64,000 nt of DNA. It comes from Pseudomonas fragi (GTDB taxonomy: Bacteria; Pseudomonadota; Gammaproteobacteria; Pseudomonadales; Pseudomonadaceae). The translations under genes were made by a program, and so were the position numbers. The notes below the pieces were generated by a model, which saw only the letters and a program-made list of their open reading frames with translations, did no database searches and had not been told where the DNA came from. The stretch spans positions 2,914,001-2,978,000 of the forward strand of contig NZ_CP104861.1 in NCBI RefSeq assembly GCF_025426255.1. The letters run 5' to 3'. This document shows, in pieces, positions 26,829-35,957 of the stretch. Numbering within the stretch: position 1 is the stretch's first letter; each line of letters begins with the position of its first letter.

Positions 26829-28259
26829 CTAAAACTGCATTGCCAGTCGTTGCGCCAAGGCCTTGGCCTGTAACGCAACGTCTGTCACCGCAGTACTTTC
26901 CCACCACATCCCACGCAATGGCGGCCCCATCGCAAACAGTCGTTGCGCGGGTTCTGCTTGCGCATTCAACACCGCTCCCCCCGCATCGGCCGCAATTCCC
27001 AGGCCCAGATTTCCGGGCAGGATCAGCCCGCGCAGCAGCAGTTGCCGAGGCAAGGCTTTATCGACCCGGCGCCAGTCATACTCGATGCCGGTGGAGTTGA
27101 TCAGGCCATCGCCTTCAACCCATACCGCCTCGGCTTGCCCACGGTAACGCAGACGAACCCGCGGGCCAGAGTTGTCGACCCCTTGCAGCGACGCCGCACG
27201 AATAGTCAGCCGCCCTTGTGAAAGCAACCGCTCCAGCAAGGCATTGCCCTGGGGCGGTGAGCGGTGGTGATGGCTCTCCCACCAGGGTCGCACGTGACGC
27301 ACAAACTGGCGCCGCTGTGCGTCGCTGGCCTGGCTCCAGAGCCTGGCGATGTGCACCCGCACGGTGTCCAGCGGCGCTTGCCAGTCGATACCTTGCGTCT
27401 GCGCCAGCACACATTGGCGGCGCAATTCGCGCAGCAACTGCAAGGGGCTGCGCAGCTCCGGCGCCAGGCTCAAAAAATCTTCCCAGACCGGTGGCTGACG
27501 ACGCACATGGGGTAACAGACCATGACGGGAAAAGACCTCGATTGGTCCGCGATGACCCGCCTGATTCAGCGACTCCAGCGCATCGACCATGGTCAGCCCC
27601 GAGCCGATGATCAACACCCTGGCATCAGTCGGCAGCGCTCGCAATGCTTCAACATTCCACGGGTCCAGCGCCGATGCGTTAAGACCACTGGAGTCACGCT
27701 GAGCGGTACGGGCTGCCGCAAACATGCCGGTGGCCAACACTGCTGCACCTGCCTGCCACTGGCTACCGTCCTTGAGCGTAACCCTGACACCGTGTTCAAG
27801 GGTTTGCAGGTCGATCACTTCATCGCGCACATGGCTCAAACTTGAACCGTTCGGCTCGCCGATAGCCAGAGCTTCGGCCAGGCGTTGCTGGACATACAAC
27901 CCGAACAGACCGCGTGGCGGGAACAGTTCGGCAACCGGCACATGCTGCTTGTCGGACTCGGGCCAGCCACCGTCAGCGATATAGGCTTGCAGCCAGCGGG
28001 TCAGGTCATCGCTATCCTCCGGCTCGACGCTCATGCGCGCCGCATTACCATTGAGGGTATGCCCCAGCTCGGTGGCGCTGTAGGCCTCCCCCCGACCCAG
28101 TTCGGGCCTGGGCTCCACCACCACGATGCGCCGGGCACCCGGCAAGCGCAGCAGTTGCATGGCCAACAAGGTGCCGCTCAGGCCACCACCCACTATCAAA
28201 ACATCGGCCTCGCGAATGGCAGGGGTTTGCTGTCCGGTTTGCGGCTCACTCATGGTCAT
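26829..28259 (-). CDS. FAD/NAD(P)-binding protein of unknown substrate
   Basis: A 476-residue flavoprotein of the FAD-NAD(P)-binding (NAD_binding_9-like) family. The N-terminal dinucleotide fold is VLIVGGGLSGTLLAMQLL (20-37), and a second, NAD(P)-type fold lies at VLIIGSGLTMVDALESL. The HTLNGNAARMSVEPED stretch is typical of the family. Members are usually oxidoreductases of unassigned role. No signal peptide. It follows the catA end by 119 bases on the same strand, so readthrough from the cat genes is possible, but no aromatic role is demonstrable. Confidence 0.75.
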   Translation of the reverse strand: MTMSEPQTGQQTPAIREADVLIVGGGLSGTLLAMQLLRLPGARRIVVVEPRPELGRGEAYSATELGHTLNGNAARMSVEPEDSDDLTRWLQAYIADGGWPESDKQHVPVAELFPPRGLFGLYVQQRLAEALAIGEPNGSSLSHVRDEVIDLQTLEHGVRVTLKDGSQWQAGAAVLATGMFAAARTAQRDSSGLNASALDPWNVEALRALPTDARVLIIGSGLTMVDALESLNQAGHRGPIEVFSRHGLLPHVRRQPPVWEDFLSLAPELRSPLQLLRELRRQCVLAQTQGIDWQAPLDTVRVHIARLWSQASDAQRRQFVRHVRPWWESHHHRSPPQGNALLERLLSQGRLTIRAASLQGVDNSGPRVRLRYRGQAEAVWVEGDGLINSTGIEYDWRRVDKALPRQLLLRGLILPGNLGLGIAADAGGAVLNAQAEPAQRLFAMGPPLRGMWWESTAVTDVALQAKALAQRLAMQF

Positions 28260-28378
28260 TCACTCGTTCCTGAATTTATAGAGCGCTGAACGCAGGGGTT
28301 TGTCACTGATCCTCCTGTGTTCAGCGCCCGGATTCAAGCACTCGCTTTCTCAGTTGAGGTCACCCGAACCTTCAGTGA

Positions 28379-29305
28379 TCAGCTGTCCTGCAACGCTCGC
28401 GGGCGATGGCTGCGCAATTCGGCGGCCGGGGCGGCTGCCTGCTGCAACTGGAAATCGAACGTCAGCTCGGCATAACGCCCAGCCACATCACGGGCGCCAT
28501 CGTCGCGAAACTGTACTTCGCCGACCAGACCTTCGCGGGTGGCATAGGCAAAGTCGTCCCACAGGTATTTATCGCCCGACAGGTTGATCTGGGTGGTCAG
28601 GTGGCGGTGGCCAGAAGCCGAGATAAAGAAGTGCACATGGGCTGGACGCTGGCCGTGACGCCCCAGCAGATCCAGACACTCCTGGGTCGGGCCTTGCGGA
28701 TCGCAACCGTAGCCCGATGGCACGATACTGCGGGCGCGATAGCGACCCTGGGCATCGGTGATGATGCGCCGACGCAGGTTGTATTCAGACTGGCTCTGGT
28801 CGAAGAACGAGTAAGTGCCCTTGGTGTTGGCATGCCACAGATCGACGGTGGCTCCGGCCAACGGGTTGCCTTGGGTATCGAACACCTGCCCTTCGAGGAA
28901 CATCACAGTGGCAACGCCCTCCTCGCTGCCGTCGTCCATGCGTGCCTGGCCCTCGAAGATCGGGGCGCCGGCCACGTACAGCGGGCCTTCGATGGTGCGC
29001 GGGGTGCCGCCGAACTGACCGGCCTGCTCATCCTTGGCGTCCTGCAACAGATCGATAAAATGTTCGATGCCCAGGCCTGCCACCAAAAGACCGGCCTCTG
29101 AGCGACCGCCCAGACGGTTGAGATAGTCCACGGACTTCCAGAATTCGTCTTCGGTAATGTCCAGGTCTTCGATGATTTTGGCGCTGTCCTGCAGCACCCG
29201 CAAAATGATGCTTTTGAGGCGCGGGCTGCCGTTGTCGCTGCCAAAGCCGGCGGCTTCCTTGAAGAAACTCTGGATCGCGGCAGTATGGGAAATTTTCACG
29301 GTCAT
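28379..29305 (-). CDS. catA: Catechol 1,2-dioxygenase
   Basis: Opens catechol to cis,cis-muconate by intradiol cleavage with non-haem Fe(III). The protein has 308 residues from the ATG at 29305, preceded by AAGGTGAG; a GTG three codons upstream is less likely. The four iron ligands are visible: Tyr165 (GTYSFFD), Tyr199 (SGYGCDP), His223 and His225 (RPAHVHFF). The helical N-terminal dimer domain is complete. The run of eight A before the ribosome site (29319-29326) fits a Crc/Hfq target. Last gene of the ben-cat run. Confidence 0.97.
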   Translation of the reverse strand: MTVKISHTAAIQSFFKEAAGFGSDNGSPRLKSIILRVLQDSAKIIEDLDITEDEFWKSVDYLNRLGGRSEAGLLVAGLGIEHFIDLLQDAKDEQAGQFGGTPRTIEGPLYVAGAPIFEGQARMDDGSEEGVATVMFLEGQVFDTQGNPLAGATVDLWHANTKGTYSFFDQSQSEYNLRRRIITDAQGRYRARSIVPSGYGCDPQGPTQECLDLLGRHGQRPAHVHFFISASGHRHLTTQINLSGDKYLWDDFAYATREGLVGEVQFRDDGARDVAGRYAELTFDFQLQQAAAPAAELRSHRPRALQDS

Positions 29306-29343
29306 GGGGCTCACCTTATTTTTTTTATGCAGGGATGAAAGCG

Positions 29344-29634
29344 TTAGCGGTCGTCGTCATGGATCGAGGACGGATGGCGGCACAGCCCTTCTATCTCGAT
29401 ATCCATGTAAGGAAAGAGCGGCAACTGCAGCAGGGTGTCGTGCAATGCCTCGACACTGGCCAGGTCAAATACGCTGTAGTTGGCGTAATGCCCGGCAATG
29501 CGCCACAAATGGCGCCATTTGCCTTCCTGTTGCAGGCGCTGGGCCAGTTCCTTTTCATCAGCCTTGAGTTTCGCGGCCTTGGTCGGGTCCATATCCAGCG
29601 GCAAGTTGACGGTCATTTTTACGTGGAAAAGCAT
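29344..29634 (-). CDS. catC: Muconolactone delta-isomerase
   Basis: Converts muconolactone to 3-oxoadipate enol-lactone. The 96-residue length, MLFHVKMTVNLPLDMD start and WRHLWRIAGHYANYSVFD block are standard for CatC. It has AAGGAG 7 bases ahead of its ATG. Sits between catB and catA in the leftward operon; a long inverted repeat separates it from catB. Confidence 0.97.
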   Translation of the reverse strand: MLFHVKMTVNLPLDMDPTKAAKLKADEKELAQRLQQEGKWRHLWRIAGHYANYSVFDLASVEALHDTLLQLPLFPYMDIEIEGLCRHPSSIHDDDR

Positions 29635-29665
29635 GGGGTTCTCCTTGAATAAATAGGGGAAGTGG

Positions 29666-29754
29666 CTGTGGGAGCGGGCTTGCTCGCGATAGCATCAGCG
29701 CGGTTGGCCTGGTGCACCGAGGCGCCTGCATCGCGAGCAAGCCCGCTCCCACAG
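29666..29754. repeat. Perfect inverted repeat inside the cat operon
   Basis: Exact 25-base arms (29666-29690 and 29730-29754), built on GGGAGCGGGCTTGCTCGCGAT, flank a 39-base loop between catB and catC. No T run follows the hairpin on the minus strand. Lying inside an operon, it could stabilise or partly separate the catB and catC-catA transcripts. Confidence 0.75.
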
Positions 29755-29769
29755 GGGTTATTCAGAGTG

Positions 29770-30888
29770 TTAACGGCGAAAACGCGCCAGCCGCTCTTCG
29801 TCCAGCGTCAGGCCCAGGCCCGGGGTACGCGGGATATGCAACTCAAAGTCGCGGTACAGCGGCGCCTCGGTGACGATATCTTCGGTGAGCAACAGCGGCC
29901 CGAACAACTCGGTACCCCAGGTCAATTGCTTGAGGGTGAGGAACGCATGAGCCGATGCCAGGGTGCCCACCGAGCCTTCAAGCATGGTGCCGCCGTACAG
30001 GGCGATGCCCGCCGCTTCGGCGATGTGCGCAGTGCGCAAAACAGCACTGGGGCCACCGTTCTTGGCGATTTTGAGAGCGAATACGCTGGCCGCGCCGTCC
30101 GCCGCGAGGCTGAACGCGTCTTCAACACTTTCGATGGACTCATCGGCCATGATCGGCGCCGGGCTGCGCAGGTTCAGGCGCACCTGCCCCGAGCGATTGA
30201 CCCGAGAAATTGGCTGCTCGATCAGGTCGACACCGTTATCCCCCAGTACCTGACAGCCACGGATGGCCTGGGACTCGTCCCAATACTGGTTGACGTCGAC
30301 ACGTACGCTGGCCCGGTCGCCGAGGGCCTTTTTGATCGCCAGCACATGTTTAAGATCCTGCTCCAGCGGGTTAGCGCCGATCTTCAACTTGAAGATCCGG
30401 TGGCGGCGCGCCTCCAGCATCTGCTCGGCTTCGGCGATGTCGCGGGCGGTGTCGCCGCTGGCCAGGGTCCAGGCCACTTCCAGGCTGTCACGCACCCGAC
30501 CGCCGAGCAGTTCGCTTACCGGCAACCCCAAGCGCTTGCCCTGGGCATCGAGTAGCGCACTTTCGATACCGGACTTGGCAAAGGTGTTGCCCTTGGCGAT
30601 CTTGTCCAGGGTCTGCATGGCGGCATTGATATTGTCTGCAGGCTTGCCCACCAGCATCGGCGCCAGGTGCGCATCAATGTTGGCCTTGATGCTTTCCGGG
30701 CTTTCATAACCGTAGGCCAGACCGCCGATGGTGGTGGCCTCGCCGATACCTTCGATACCGTCGCTGCAACGCAGGCGCAGGATCACCAGGGTCTGCTTGC
30801 GCATGGTGTGCATTGCCAGCGTATGCGGGCGAATGGTGGGCAGGTCGACGATCAGGGTCGTCAGGCTTTCAATCAGGACTTGGGGCAT
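29770..30888 (-). CDS. catB: Muconate cycloisomerase
   Basis: Lactonises cis,cis-muconate to muconolactone; enolase-superfamily enzyme needing Mn2+. The 372 residues carry the known catalytic set at the canonical positions: Lys167 and Lys169 (FKLKIG), metal ligands Asp198, Glu224 and Asp249, and Lys273 (ALKIAK). The start ATG has GGGAAGA ahead. It follows benD by 35 bases, joining the ben and cat genes into one transcription unit; no catR gene is found next to it, unlike the usual divergent catR-catB arrangement. Confidence 0.97.
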   Translation of the reverse strand: MPQVLIESLTTLIVDLPTIRPHTLAMHTMRKQTLVILRLRCSDGIEGIGEATTIGGLAYGYESPESIKANIDAHLAPMLVGKPADNINAAMQTLDKIAKGNTFAKSGIESALLDAQGKRLGLPVSELLGGRVRDSLEVAWTLASGDTARDIAEAEQMLEARRHRIFKLKIGANPLEQDLKHVLAIKKALGDRASVRVDVNQYWDESQAIRGCQVLGDNGVDLIEQPISRVNRSGQVRLNLRSPAPIMADESIESVEDAFSLAADGAASVFALKIAKNGGPSAVLRTAHIAEAAGIALYGGTMLEGSVGTLASAHAFLTLKQLTWGTELFGPLLLTEDIVTEAPLYRDFELHIPRTPGLGLTLDEERLARFRR

Positions 30889-30923
30889 TTCAGTCTTCCC
30901 GTCAGATAGGTAATAGCAGTCTT

Positions 30924-31685
30924 TCAGCCGAGATCGCCGCCGCCGACCGGCAGGGTTACGCCGGTGATATAGGAGGCTTCGTCGCTGGCCAGAAACAGGA
31001 TCGCACCGACCTGTTCATCCAGCGTGCCGTAGCGTTTCATCAGGCTGGTGTCGAGGGTCTGGTCGACGATTTGCTGATACCAGCCCTTCTCGTCTTCGCT
31101 TTGTTCGCCGGGGTTGCGGGCAATACGGCGCGGCGGAGCCTGGGTGCCGCCGGGGGCTGTGGCATTGACCCGGATGCCGCGCTCGGCGTTCTCGAAGGCC
31201 AAGCAGGCAGTCAATGCGTTAACGCCGCCCTTGGCCGCGCCATACGGCACGCGGTTGATGCTGCGAGTGGCGATGGACGAGACGTTGACAATCGCCCCTT
31301 GGCCCTGCTCCAGCATGTACGGCAGTGCCGCATGGCAGCACCACAAGGTGGGGAACAACGAACGCCGCACTTCTGCCTCGATTTCTTCAACCTGGTAGTG
31401 CTCGAACGGTTTGGCCCAGATGGTGCCGCCCACGTTGTTGATCAGCACGTCCAGTCGGCCGAAGGCTTGCACCGCCGCCGCCATCACTCGGGCGCAGTCG
31501 GTGTACTGCTCAAGGTCGGCAGTCAGGGCCAGCACGCCCTCGCCTTGCAGCTCAAAAACCAGCTCGGAACGGTCTACCGCAATGACTTGCGCACCTTCGG
31601 CCAGCAACCGTTCACACACCCGGCGGCCAATGCCTTGAGCGGCGCCGGTCACCAGCGCGACCTTGTTATCGAATCTGTTGTTCAT
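30924..31685 (-). CDS. benD: Benzoate cis-diol dehydrogenase
   Basis: Oxidises and decarboxylates 1,6-dihydroxycyclohexa-2,4-diene-1-carboxylate to catechol with NAD+. A 253-residue short-chain dehydrogenase with TGAAQGIG (nucleotide-binding glycines), NNVGG, the catalytic serine in NVSSIA and YGAAK (Tyr-x-x-x-Lys). GAGG precedes the ATG. It follows benC by 21 bases and precedes catB. Confidence 0.96.
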   Translation of the reverse strand: MNNRFDNKVALVTGAAQGIGRRVCERLLAEGAQVIAVDRSELVFELQGEGVLALTADLEQYTDCARVMAAAVQAFGRLDVLINNVGGTIWAKPFEHYQVEEIEAEVRRSLFPTLWCCHAALPYMLEQGQGAIVNVSSIATRSINRVPYGAAKGGVNALTACLAFENAERGIRVNATAPGGTQAPPRRIARNPGEQSEDEKGWYQQIVDQTLDTSLMKRYGTLDEQVGAILFLASDEASYITGVTLPVGGGDLG

Positions 31686-31706
31686 GGCAACCTCGGATAA
31701 AAGGGA

Positions 31707-32717
31707 TCAAGCAGCAGCGGCAAACTTTTCGTAGTAGAAGTTGGCCGGTGTAATGCCTTGCTCGCGGATGTACAGGTTGACCGCTTCCACCATCGGTGGC
31801 GGGCCGCACAGGTACACGTCGACATCGCCCTGGTTCAGATGGCAGGCCTCGATATGCTGGGTGACATAACCCTTGAGCGGGTGCTGGCTCTGCGGGTTGG
31901 CCACGCAGGCACTGAAACTGAAATTGGCAATGCACTCACTCAGGGCTTGCAGGCGATCCAGCTCAACCAGATCAAAGTCGTTGCTCACGCCATAGATCAG
32001 GTGCACCGGGTACGGGCTGCCGTGCTCGGCGATTTTTTCCAGCATGGCGGTAAACGGCGCTAGCCCGGTGCCACCGGCCAGCAGCAGCAATGGGCGCTGG
32101 ATCTGACGCAGATAGAAGCTGCCCAGTGGTCCGGCCAGGGTCATGTTGTCGCCCGCCTTGGCAATGCCGGTCAAAAAACTGCTCATCAGCCCGCCCGGCA
32201 CATTGCGGATCAGAAAGCTGACCTCGCCATTCTTTTGCAGGGTGCTGAAGGAATAGGCCCGCGTCTGCTCGCTGCCCGGTACTTGCAGATTGACGTACTG
32301 GCCCGGCAAAAATGCCAGGGTGTTCAGGGACTCGCCCTTGATCGACAGCGCAATGGTGCTCTCTGACAGCTGCCGCACATCGCTGATAACCGCTTCAAAG
32401 CTGGCTTGCTGGGTCTTGCACACTGCCGAAGAGGCTGGCACGCGCACTACGCAGTCGCTTGCGGCGCGCATCTGGCAGGTCAGCACATACCCTTGGGCAA
32501 CCTCCTCTTCGCTGAGGGCATCTTCAATATATTCGTCGCCCAGCTCGTATTGCCCGGCTTCGGCAAAGCACTTGCAGGTGCCGCAAGCACCGTCGCGGCA
32601 ATCCAGCGGGATATTGATGCCCTGGCGGTAAGCCGCGTCGGCGACGGTTTCCTGGTCGTTGGCCTGGATAAAACGGGTGACCCCGTCTTCGAAATTGAGC
32701 GCAATTTGAAAGCTCAT
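31707..32717 (-). CDS. benC: Benzoate 1,2-dioxygenase electron-transfer reductase
   Basis: Passes electrons from NADH to the BenAB oxygenase. The protein has 336 residues from the Met at 32717 (MSFQIALNFEDG), with GAGG six bases upstream; the frame extends to 32828 across the benB end. Order: plant-type [2Fe-2S] ferredoxin domain with CRDGACGTCKC, an FAD-binding domain with RAYSFST, and an NAD domain with LLAGGTGLAPFTAML and the terminal CGPPPMVEAV. Confidence 0.96.
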   Translation of the reverse strand: MSFQIALNFEDGVTRFIQANDQETVADAAYRQGINIPLDCRDGACGTCKCFAEAGQYELGDEYIEDALSEEEVAQGYVLTCQMRAASDCVVRVPASSAVCKTQQASFEAVISDVRQLSESTIALSIKGESLNTLAFLPGQYVNLQVPGSEQTRAYSFSTLQKNGEVSFLIRNVPGGLMSSFLTGIAKAGDNMTLAGPLGSFYLRQIQRPLLLLAGGTGLAPFTAMLEKIAEHGSPYPVHLIYGVSNDFDLVELDRLQALSECIANFSFSACVANPQSQHPLKGYVTQHIEACHLNQGDVDVYLCGPPPMVEAVNLYIREQGITPANFYYEKFAAAA

Positions 32718-32787
32718 AATGTACCTCGCGGGCGATGCCGGGCCCCGGGCGCCCACTGGCACCTTCAGGCACGCATCACAGCGTTGA

Positions 32788-33276
32788 TCAGATGTGGTAA
32801 ATGTCGATGACCTGACGCACGTAGTCATTCTTCAACACGACTTTTTTGGCCTTGATCAGCGGCTGCGTGCCGCGCATGTCGAGGGTGTAGAAGCTGGTGC
32901 CGAAGTAGCTGTCGGTGGTCTTGTAGCGAAAGCTCAGGGTGTGCCAGTTGAAACGCACGCGGCACAGCCCGTCGGCTTCGTCGACGATCTCGATATTGCT
33001 CAAGTTGTGCGAGGTGCGGGTGTCCGGCATGGTCGCACTGGAGCGCTCGGTCTTGATCCGGAACACCCGGTCTTCCAGGCCGCCACGGTTGCCGTACCAA
33101 ATCAGCGAAATTTCACTTTGCGGGTCTTCGGTCAGCGTGTCGTTGTCGTCCCAGCACGGCATCCAGAAACTGGCATCGGCGGCGTACAGCTCCAGCCACT
33201 GATCCCATTCAGCGTCGTCCAGGTAACGCGCTTCGCGATACAAAAAATCCCGCACGCTGGCATAGAGGCTATTCAT
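32788..33276 (-). CDS. benB: Benzoate 1,2-dioxygenase small (beta) subunit
   Basis: A 162-residue NTF2-like beta subunit that holds the alpha3-beta3 oxygenase together. Its start WDQWLELYAADASFWMPCW region and DNDTLTEDPQSEISLIWYG are typical. Its ATG overlaps the benA stop by one base (33276), so translation of the two is coupled and stoichiometric. Confidence 0.96.
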   Translation of the reverse strand: MNSLYASVRDFLYREARYLDDAEWDQWLELYAADASFWMPCWDDNDTLTEDPQSEISLIWYGNRGGLEDRVFRIKTERSSATMPDTRTSHNLSNIEIVDEADGLCRVRFNWHTLSFRYKTTDSYFGTSFYTLDMRGTQPLIKAKKVVLKNDYVRQVIDIYHI

Positions 33277-34631
33277 TACACGGCCTCCACGGGGATCAGC
33301 GTTGGCTCGCTGGCAACGGCCTTGAGCATGGTTTGCTGCCAGTACTTGTGTTGCAGCACAAACAGGCCTTCGTCTTCGGTACGAATACCGGACAACAAGG
33401 GTTTGAGGTCGATTTCCTCGGCAGCGGCATCCGCGCCTTCGACCCAGTGCTCTGCCCCGCGAGACATATCATTCCAGCCCCGACCTGCGCCGTAGCCGGT
33501 CTGACAGGAACGGAACTCTTCCAGGTCATCCGGGGTGGCCATGCCGCTGACGTTGAAGAAGTCTTCGTACTGACGAATACGTTTGGTGCGCGCCTCGCTG
33601 CTCTCGCCCTTGGGCGCGATGCAGTAAATGGTGATCTCGGTCTTGTCGACGGAGATTGGCCGGGCGATGCGGATTTGCGAGCTGAACTGGTCCATCAGGT
33701 ACACGTTGGGGTACAGGCACAGGTTGCGCGAATTTTCGATCATCCAGTTGGCGCGGGCCTGGCCAAAGTCGCGGGCCAGTTCGTCTCGGCGCTCGTAGGC
33801 CGGGCGATCCTCGGGGTTAGCCCAGCGGGTCCAGAGCAGCAAATGGCCGTGGTCGAAAGAGTAGAAACCACCACCGCTCTTGGCCCAGCTGCCAGCGCTC
33901 ATGGTTTTGATTTCTTCGCCAGCTTCGCGCAGGGTGCGCTGGTTTTGCGTGGCGGCGTAGTTCCAGTGCACGGAGCTGACGTGGTAACCATCGGCGCCGT
34001 TTTCGGCTGCGAGTTTCCAGTTGCCTTCGTAGATATAAGAACTGGCGCCGCGCAGCACTTCCAGGCCATCGGCAGACTGGTCAACGATCATGTCGATGAT
34101 CCTGGCCGATTCACCCAAGTGCTCGCTCAGGGATTTGACGTCCGGGTTGAGGCTGCCGAACAGAAAGCCGCGATAGGACTCAAAACGGGCCACCTTGGTC
34201 AGGTCGTGTGAGCCTTCACAATTGAACCCTTCGGGATAACCGGCGGCACTCGGGTCCTTGACCTTGAGCAGCTTGCCGCTGTTGTTGAAGGTCCAACCGT
34301 GGAACGGGCAGGTGTAGCTGGCGCGGTTGCCGGTCTTGTGCCGGCACAGCATGGCGCCGCGATGGCTGCAGGCGTTGAGAAAGGCGTTGAGCTCACCCGC
34401 TTTATTGCGCGCGATAAAAATCGGCTGGCGGCCAATGGTGGTGGTCAAAAAATCGTTGACGTTGGGGATCTGACTTTCGTGGGCGAGGTAGATCCAGTTG
34501 CCCTCGAAGATTTGGCTCATTTCGAGTTCGAAGAGATCAGGGTCGGTAAACATCTCGCGCTTGCAGCGGTAGATGCCCTTCTCCTTGTCTTCTTCAAGCA
34601 TGGCATTCAAGTAATCGATTCCCAGGGACAT
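33276..34631 (-). CDS. benA: Benzoate 1,2-dioxygenase large (alpha) subunit
   Basis: Catalytic subunit that dihydroxylates benzoate. The 451 residues include the Rieske [2Fe-2S] motif Cys88-x-His90 (ACSHRG) and Cys108-x2-His111 (CPFHGW), and the mononuclear iron region with two histidines in [14 protein letters not shown]. First gene of benABCD-catBCA. The leader has AATAACAA (34646-34653) and CGGAGG. BenR-type operators lie at 34695-34730. Confidence 0.97.
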   Translation of the reverse strand: MSLGIDYLNAMLEEDKEKGIYRCKREMFTDPDLFELEMSQIFEGNWIYLAHESQIPNVNDFLTTTIGRQPIFIARNKAGELNAFLNACSHRGAMLCRHKTGNRASYTCPFHGWTFNNSGKLLKVKDPSAAGYPEGFNCEGSHDLTKVARFESYRGFLFGSLNPDVKSLSEHLGESARIIDMIVDQSADGLEVLRGASSYIYEGNWKLAAENGADGYHVSSVHWNYAATQNQRTLREAGEEIKTMSAGSWAKSGGGFYSFDHGHLLLWTRWANPEDRPAYERRDELARDFGQARANWMIENSRNLCLYPNVYLMDQFSSQIRIARPISVDKTEITIYCIAPKGESSEARTKRIRQYEDFFNVSGMATPDDLEEFRSCQTGYGAGRGWNDMSRGAEHWVEGADAAAEEIDLKPLLSGIRTEDEGLFVLQHKYWQQTMLKAVASEPTLIPVEAV

Positions 34632-34694
34632 GGCCAGGGCCTCCGTTGTTATTATCAGGGCCGGGTCAGGTTAGGGAATCGATACAAGGAGCAA

Positions 34695-34730
34695 TATCCG
34701 TTTACTGCGGATCGCTATCCGATTACTGCA
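34695..34730 (-). promoter_or_regulatory. BenR/XylS-type operator of the ben promoter
   Basis: On the minus strand TGCAGTAATCGGATA (34716-34730) matches the XylS/BenR half-site TGCA-N6-GGNTA exactly. A second copy, CGCAGTAAACGGATA (34695-34709), has one mismatch and lies 21 bases downstream, the same 15+6 phasing as in the Pm and Pb promoters. A possible -10 is TAACCT at 34668-34673. The site is 64 to 99 bases upstream of benA. Confidence 0.78.
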
Positions 34731-34759
34731 CAAAGGCTAAAGACAGCACTCGCCAACTT

Positions 34760-34807
34760 GTAGCAGCTGCCGAAGGAACGAGGCTGCGTTCCTTCGGCAG
34801 CTGCTAC
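34760..34807. repeat. Perfect hairpin, GTAGCAGCTG type, between benA and benR
   Basis: Exact 21-base arms (34760-34780 and 34787-34807), starting GTAGCAGCTGCCGAAGG, around the 6-base loop AGGCTG. It lies 15 bases downstream of the benR stop in the direction of benR transcription and just upstream of the ben operator, so it could reduce benR readthrough into benA. Confidence 0.7.
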
Positions 34808-34822
34808 GGGTTTTTGGGTATC

Positions 34823-35779
34823 TCAATGCCGGCGTTTAAGGGTGCTCGACGGCAGTTCGCCGAACTGCAAGCGATAGCTTTCGGAAAACCGTCCCAGGTG
34901 CAGAAAACCGTAATCCAGCGCCAGTTCGGTCAGGCTGCGTACCGGGCAACTCGGGTCACTCAGGCAGGCATGGACCCGCGCAAGTTTGCGTTGGCGGATG
35001 TACTGCAAGGGCGTGACGCCCAGTTGGCGTTCGAACAGGGTATAGAGCGAACGCTGGCTCATGCACGCCTGTACGGCCAGGTCTTCACCGCTCAGTTCCA
35101 GCTTCAGGTTGCGTTCGATGTAGTCGAGGATGCGCTCGATACCGGCACTGGCTGATGCCAGGTTTTCACGGCTGATATTGGTCTGCATCAGGGTCAGCAG
35201 CTTGCTGCCGACAATCTGCGTGTAGTGCTCCTGCACCCGCACCAACGGGTCGCTGGCCTCGGACTCCTGGCACACCATGCCCAGCAAACCGAGAAACCCT
35301 TCCAGTTCGTCGAGCCGGTAGTGGTTGCGCATAAAGCGCACACCGCCCGCGGGCCGCCGCCAGCGCTGTGCGTCGCAAATCGATTCGAGCAGGCTGACCG
35401 GTAGTTTGAGGATGAACTTCTCGCAGTCCTGGGAGTAGGTCAGGTCGACCGGGTCATCCGGGTTGATCAGCAGCAGCTCGCCCGGCACCAGGTGGTGCTC
35501 GCGGGTCGGCCCGCGCCACAAGCAATTGCCGCTCAACAGCACCTGCAAGTGAAAGAGGGTCTCCAGCGCGGGCGAGGTCACCCGCACACTGCCGCCATAA
35601 CTGATACGGCACAGGTCAAGCTCGGCGAATTTACGGTGATTGAGGCTGGCCAGCGGCCGGGTGGTCCTGGAAAGGCCAATACAGTGCGGGCCGACATGCT
35701 GGTTCACATAATCGGAGACGGCATGTGGGTCTGCGTGTCGGAACACGCTACTGCGCTCACTCAGCAGGCGGCTATCCAT
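34823..35779 (-). CDS. benR: BenR, AraC/XylS-family activator of benzoate genes
   Basis: A benzoate-responsive activator of 318 residues, the usual BenR length, when started at the Met at 35779 (MDSRLLSERSSVFRHADP). An ATG eight codons upstream at 35803 is the alternative; the longer frame to 36103 is not supported. The C-terminal double helix-turn-helix covers SGEDLAVQACMSQRSLYTLFERQLGVTPLQYIRQRKLARV and ALDYGFLHLGRFSESYRLQFGELP. It reads toward benA and its operator is found immediately upstream of that gene. Confidence 0.93.
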   Translation of the reverse strand: MDSRLLSERSSVFRHADPHAVSDYVNQHVGPHCIGLSRTTRPLASLNHRKFAELDLCRISYGGSVRVTSPALETLFHLQVLLSGNCLWRGPTREHHLVPGELLLINPDDPVDLTYSQDCEKFILKLPVSLLESICDAQRWRRPAGGVRFMRNHYRLDELEGFLGLLGMVCQESEASDPLVRVQEHYTQIVGSKLLTLMQTNISRENLASASAGIERILDYIERNLKLELSGEDLAVQACMSQRSLYTLFERQLGVTPLQYIRQRKLARVHACLSDPSCPVRSLTELALDYGFLHLGRFSESYRLQFGELPSSTLKRRH

Positions 35780-35957
35780 CGGCAAGGTACTCGGTACTGT
35801 CATTATTATGGTTGTCAGAGTAGGCCTGGGCACGATGACAGAGCAATTGGACTCTTGGCTAACGTTCGGTAATCGAACACTTTTAGCCCGCCGGTTGCGC
35901 AACTGCGGTGGGCGACGACATACCCTGTGCGATCTAAAAACAAGCAAGAGAAGACCG

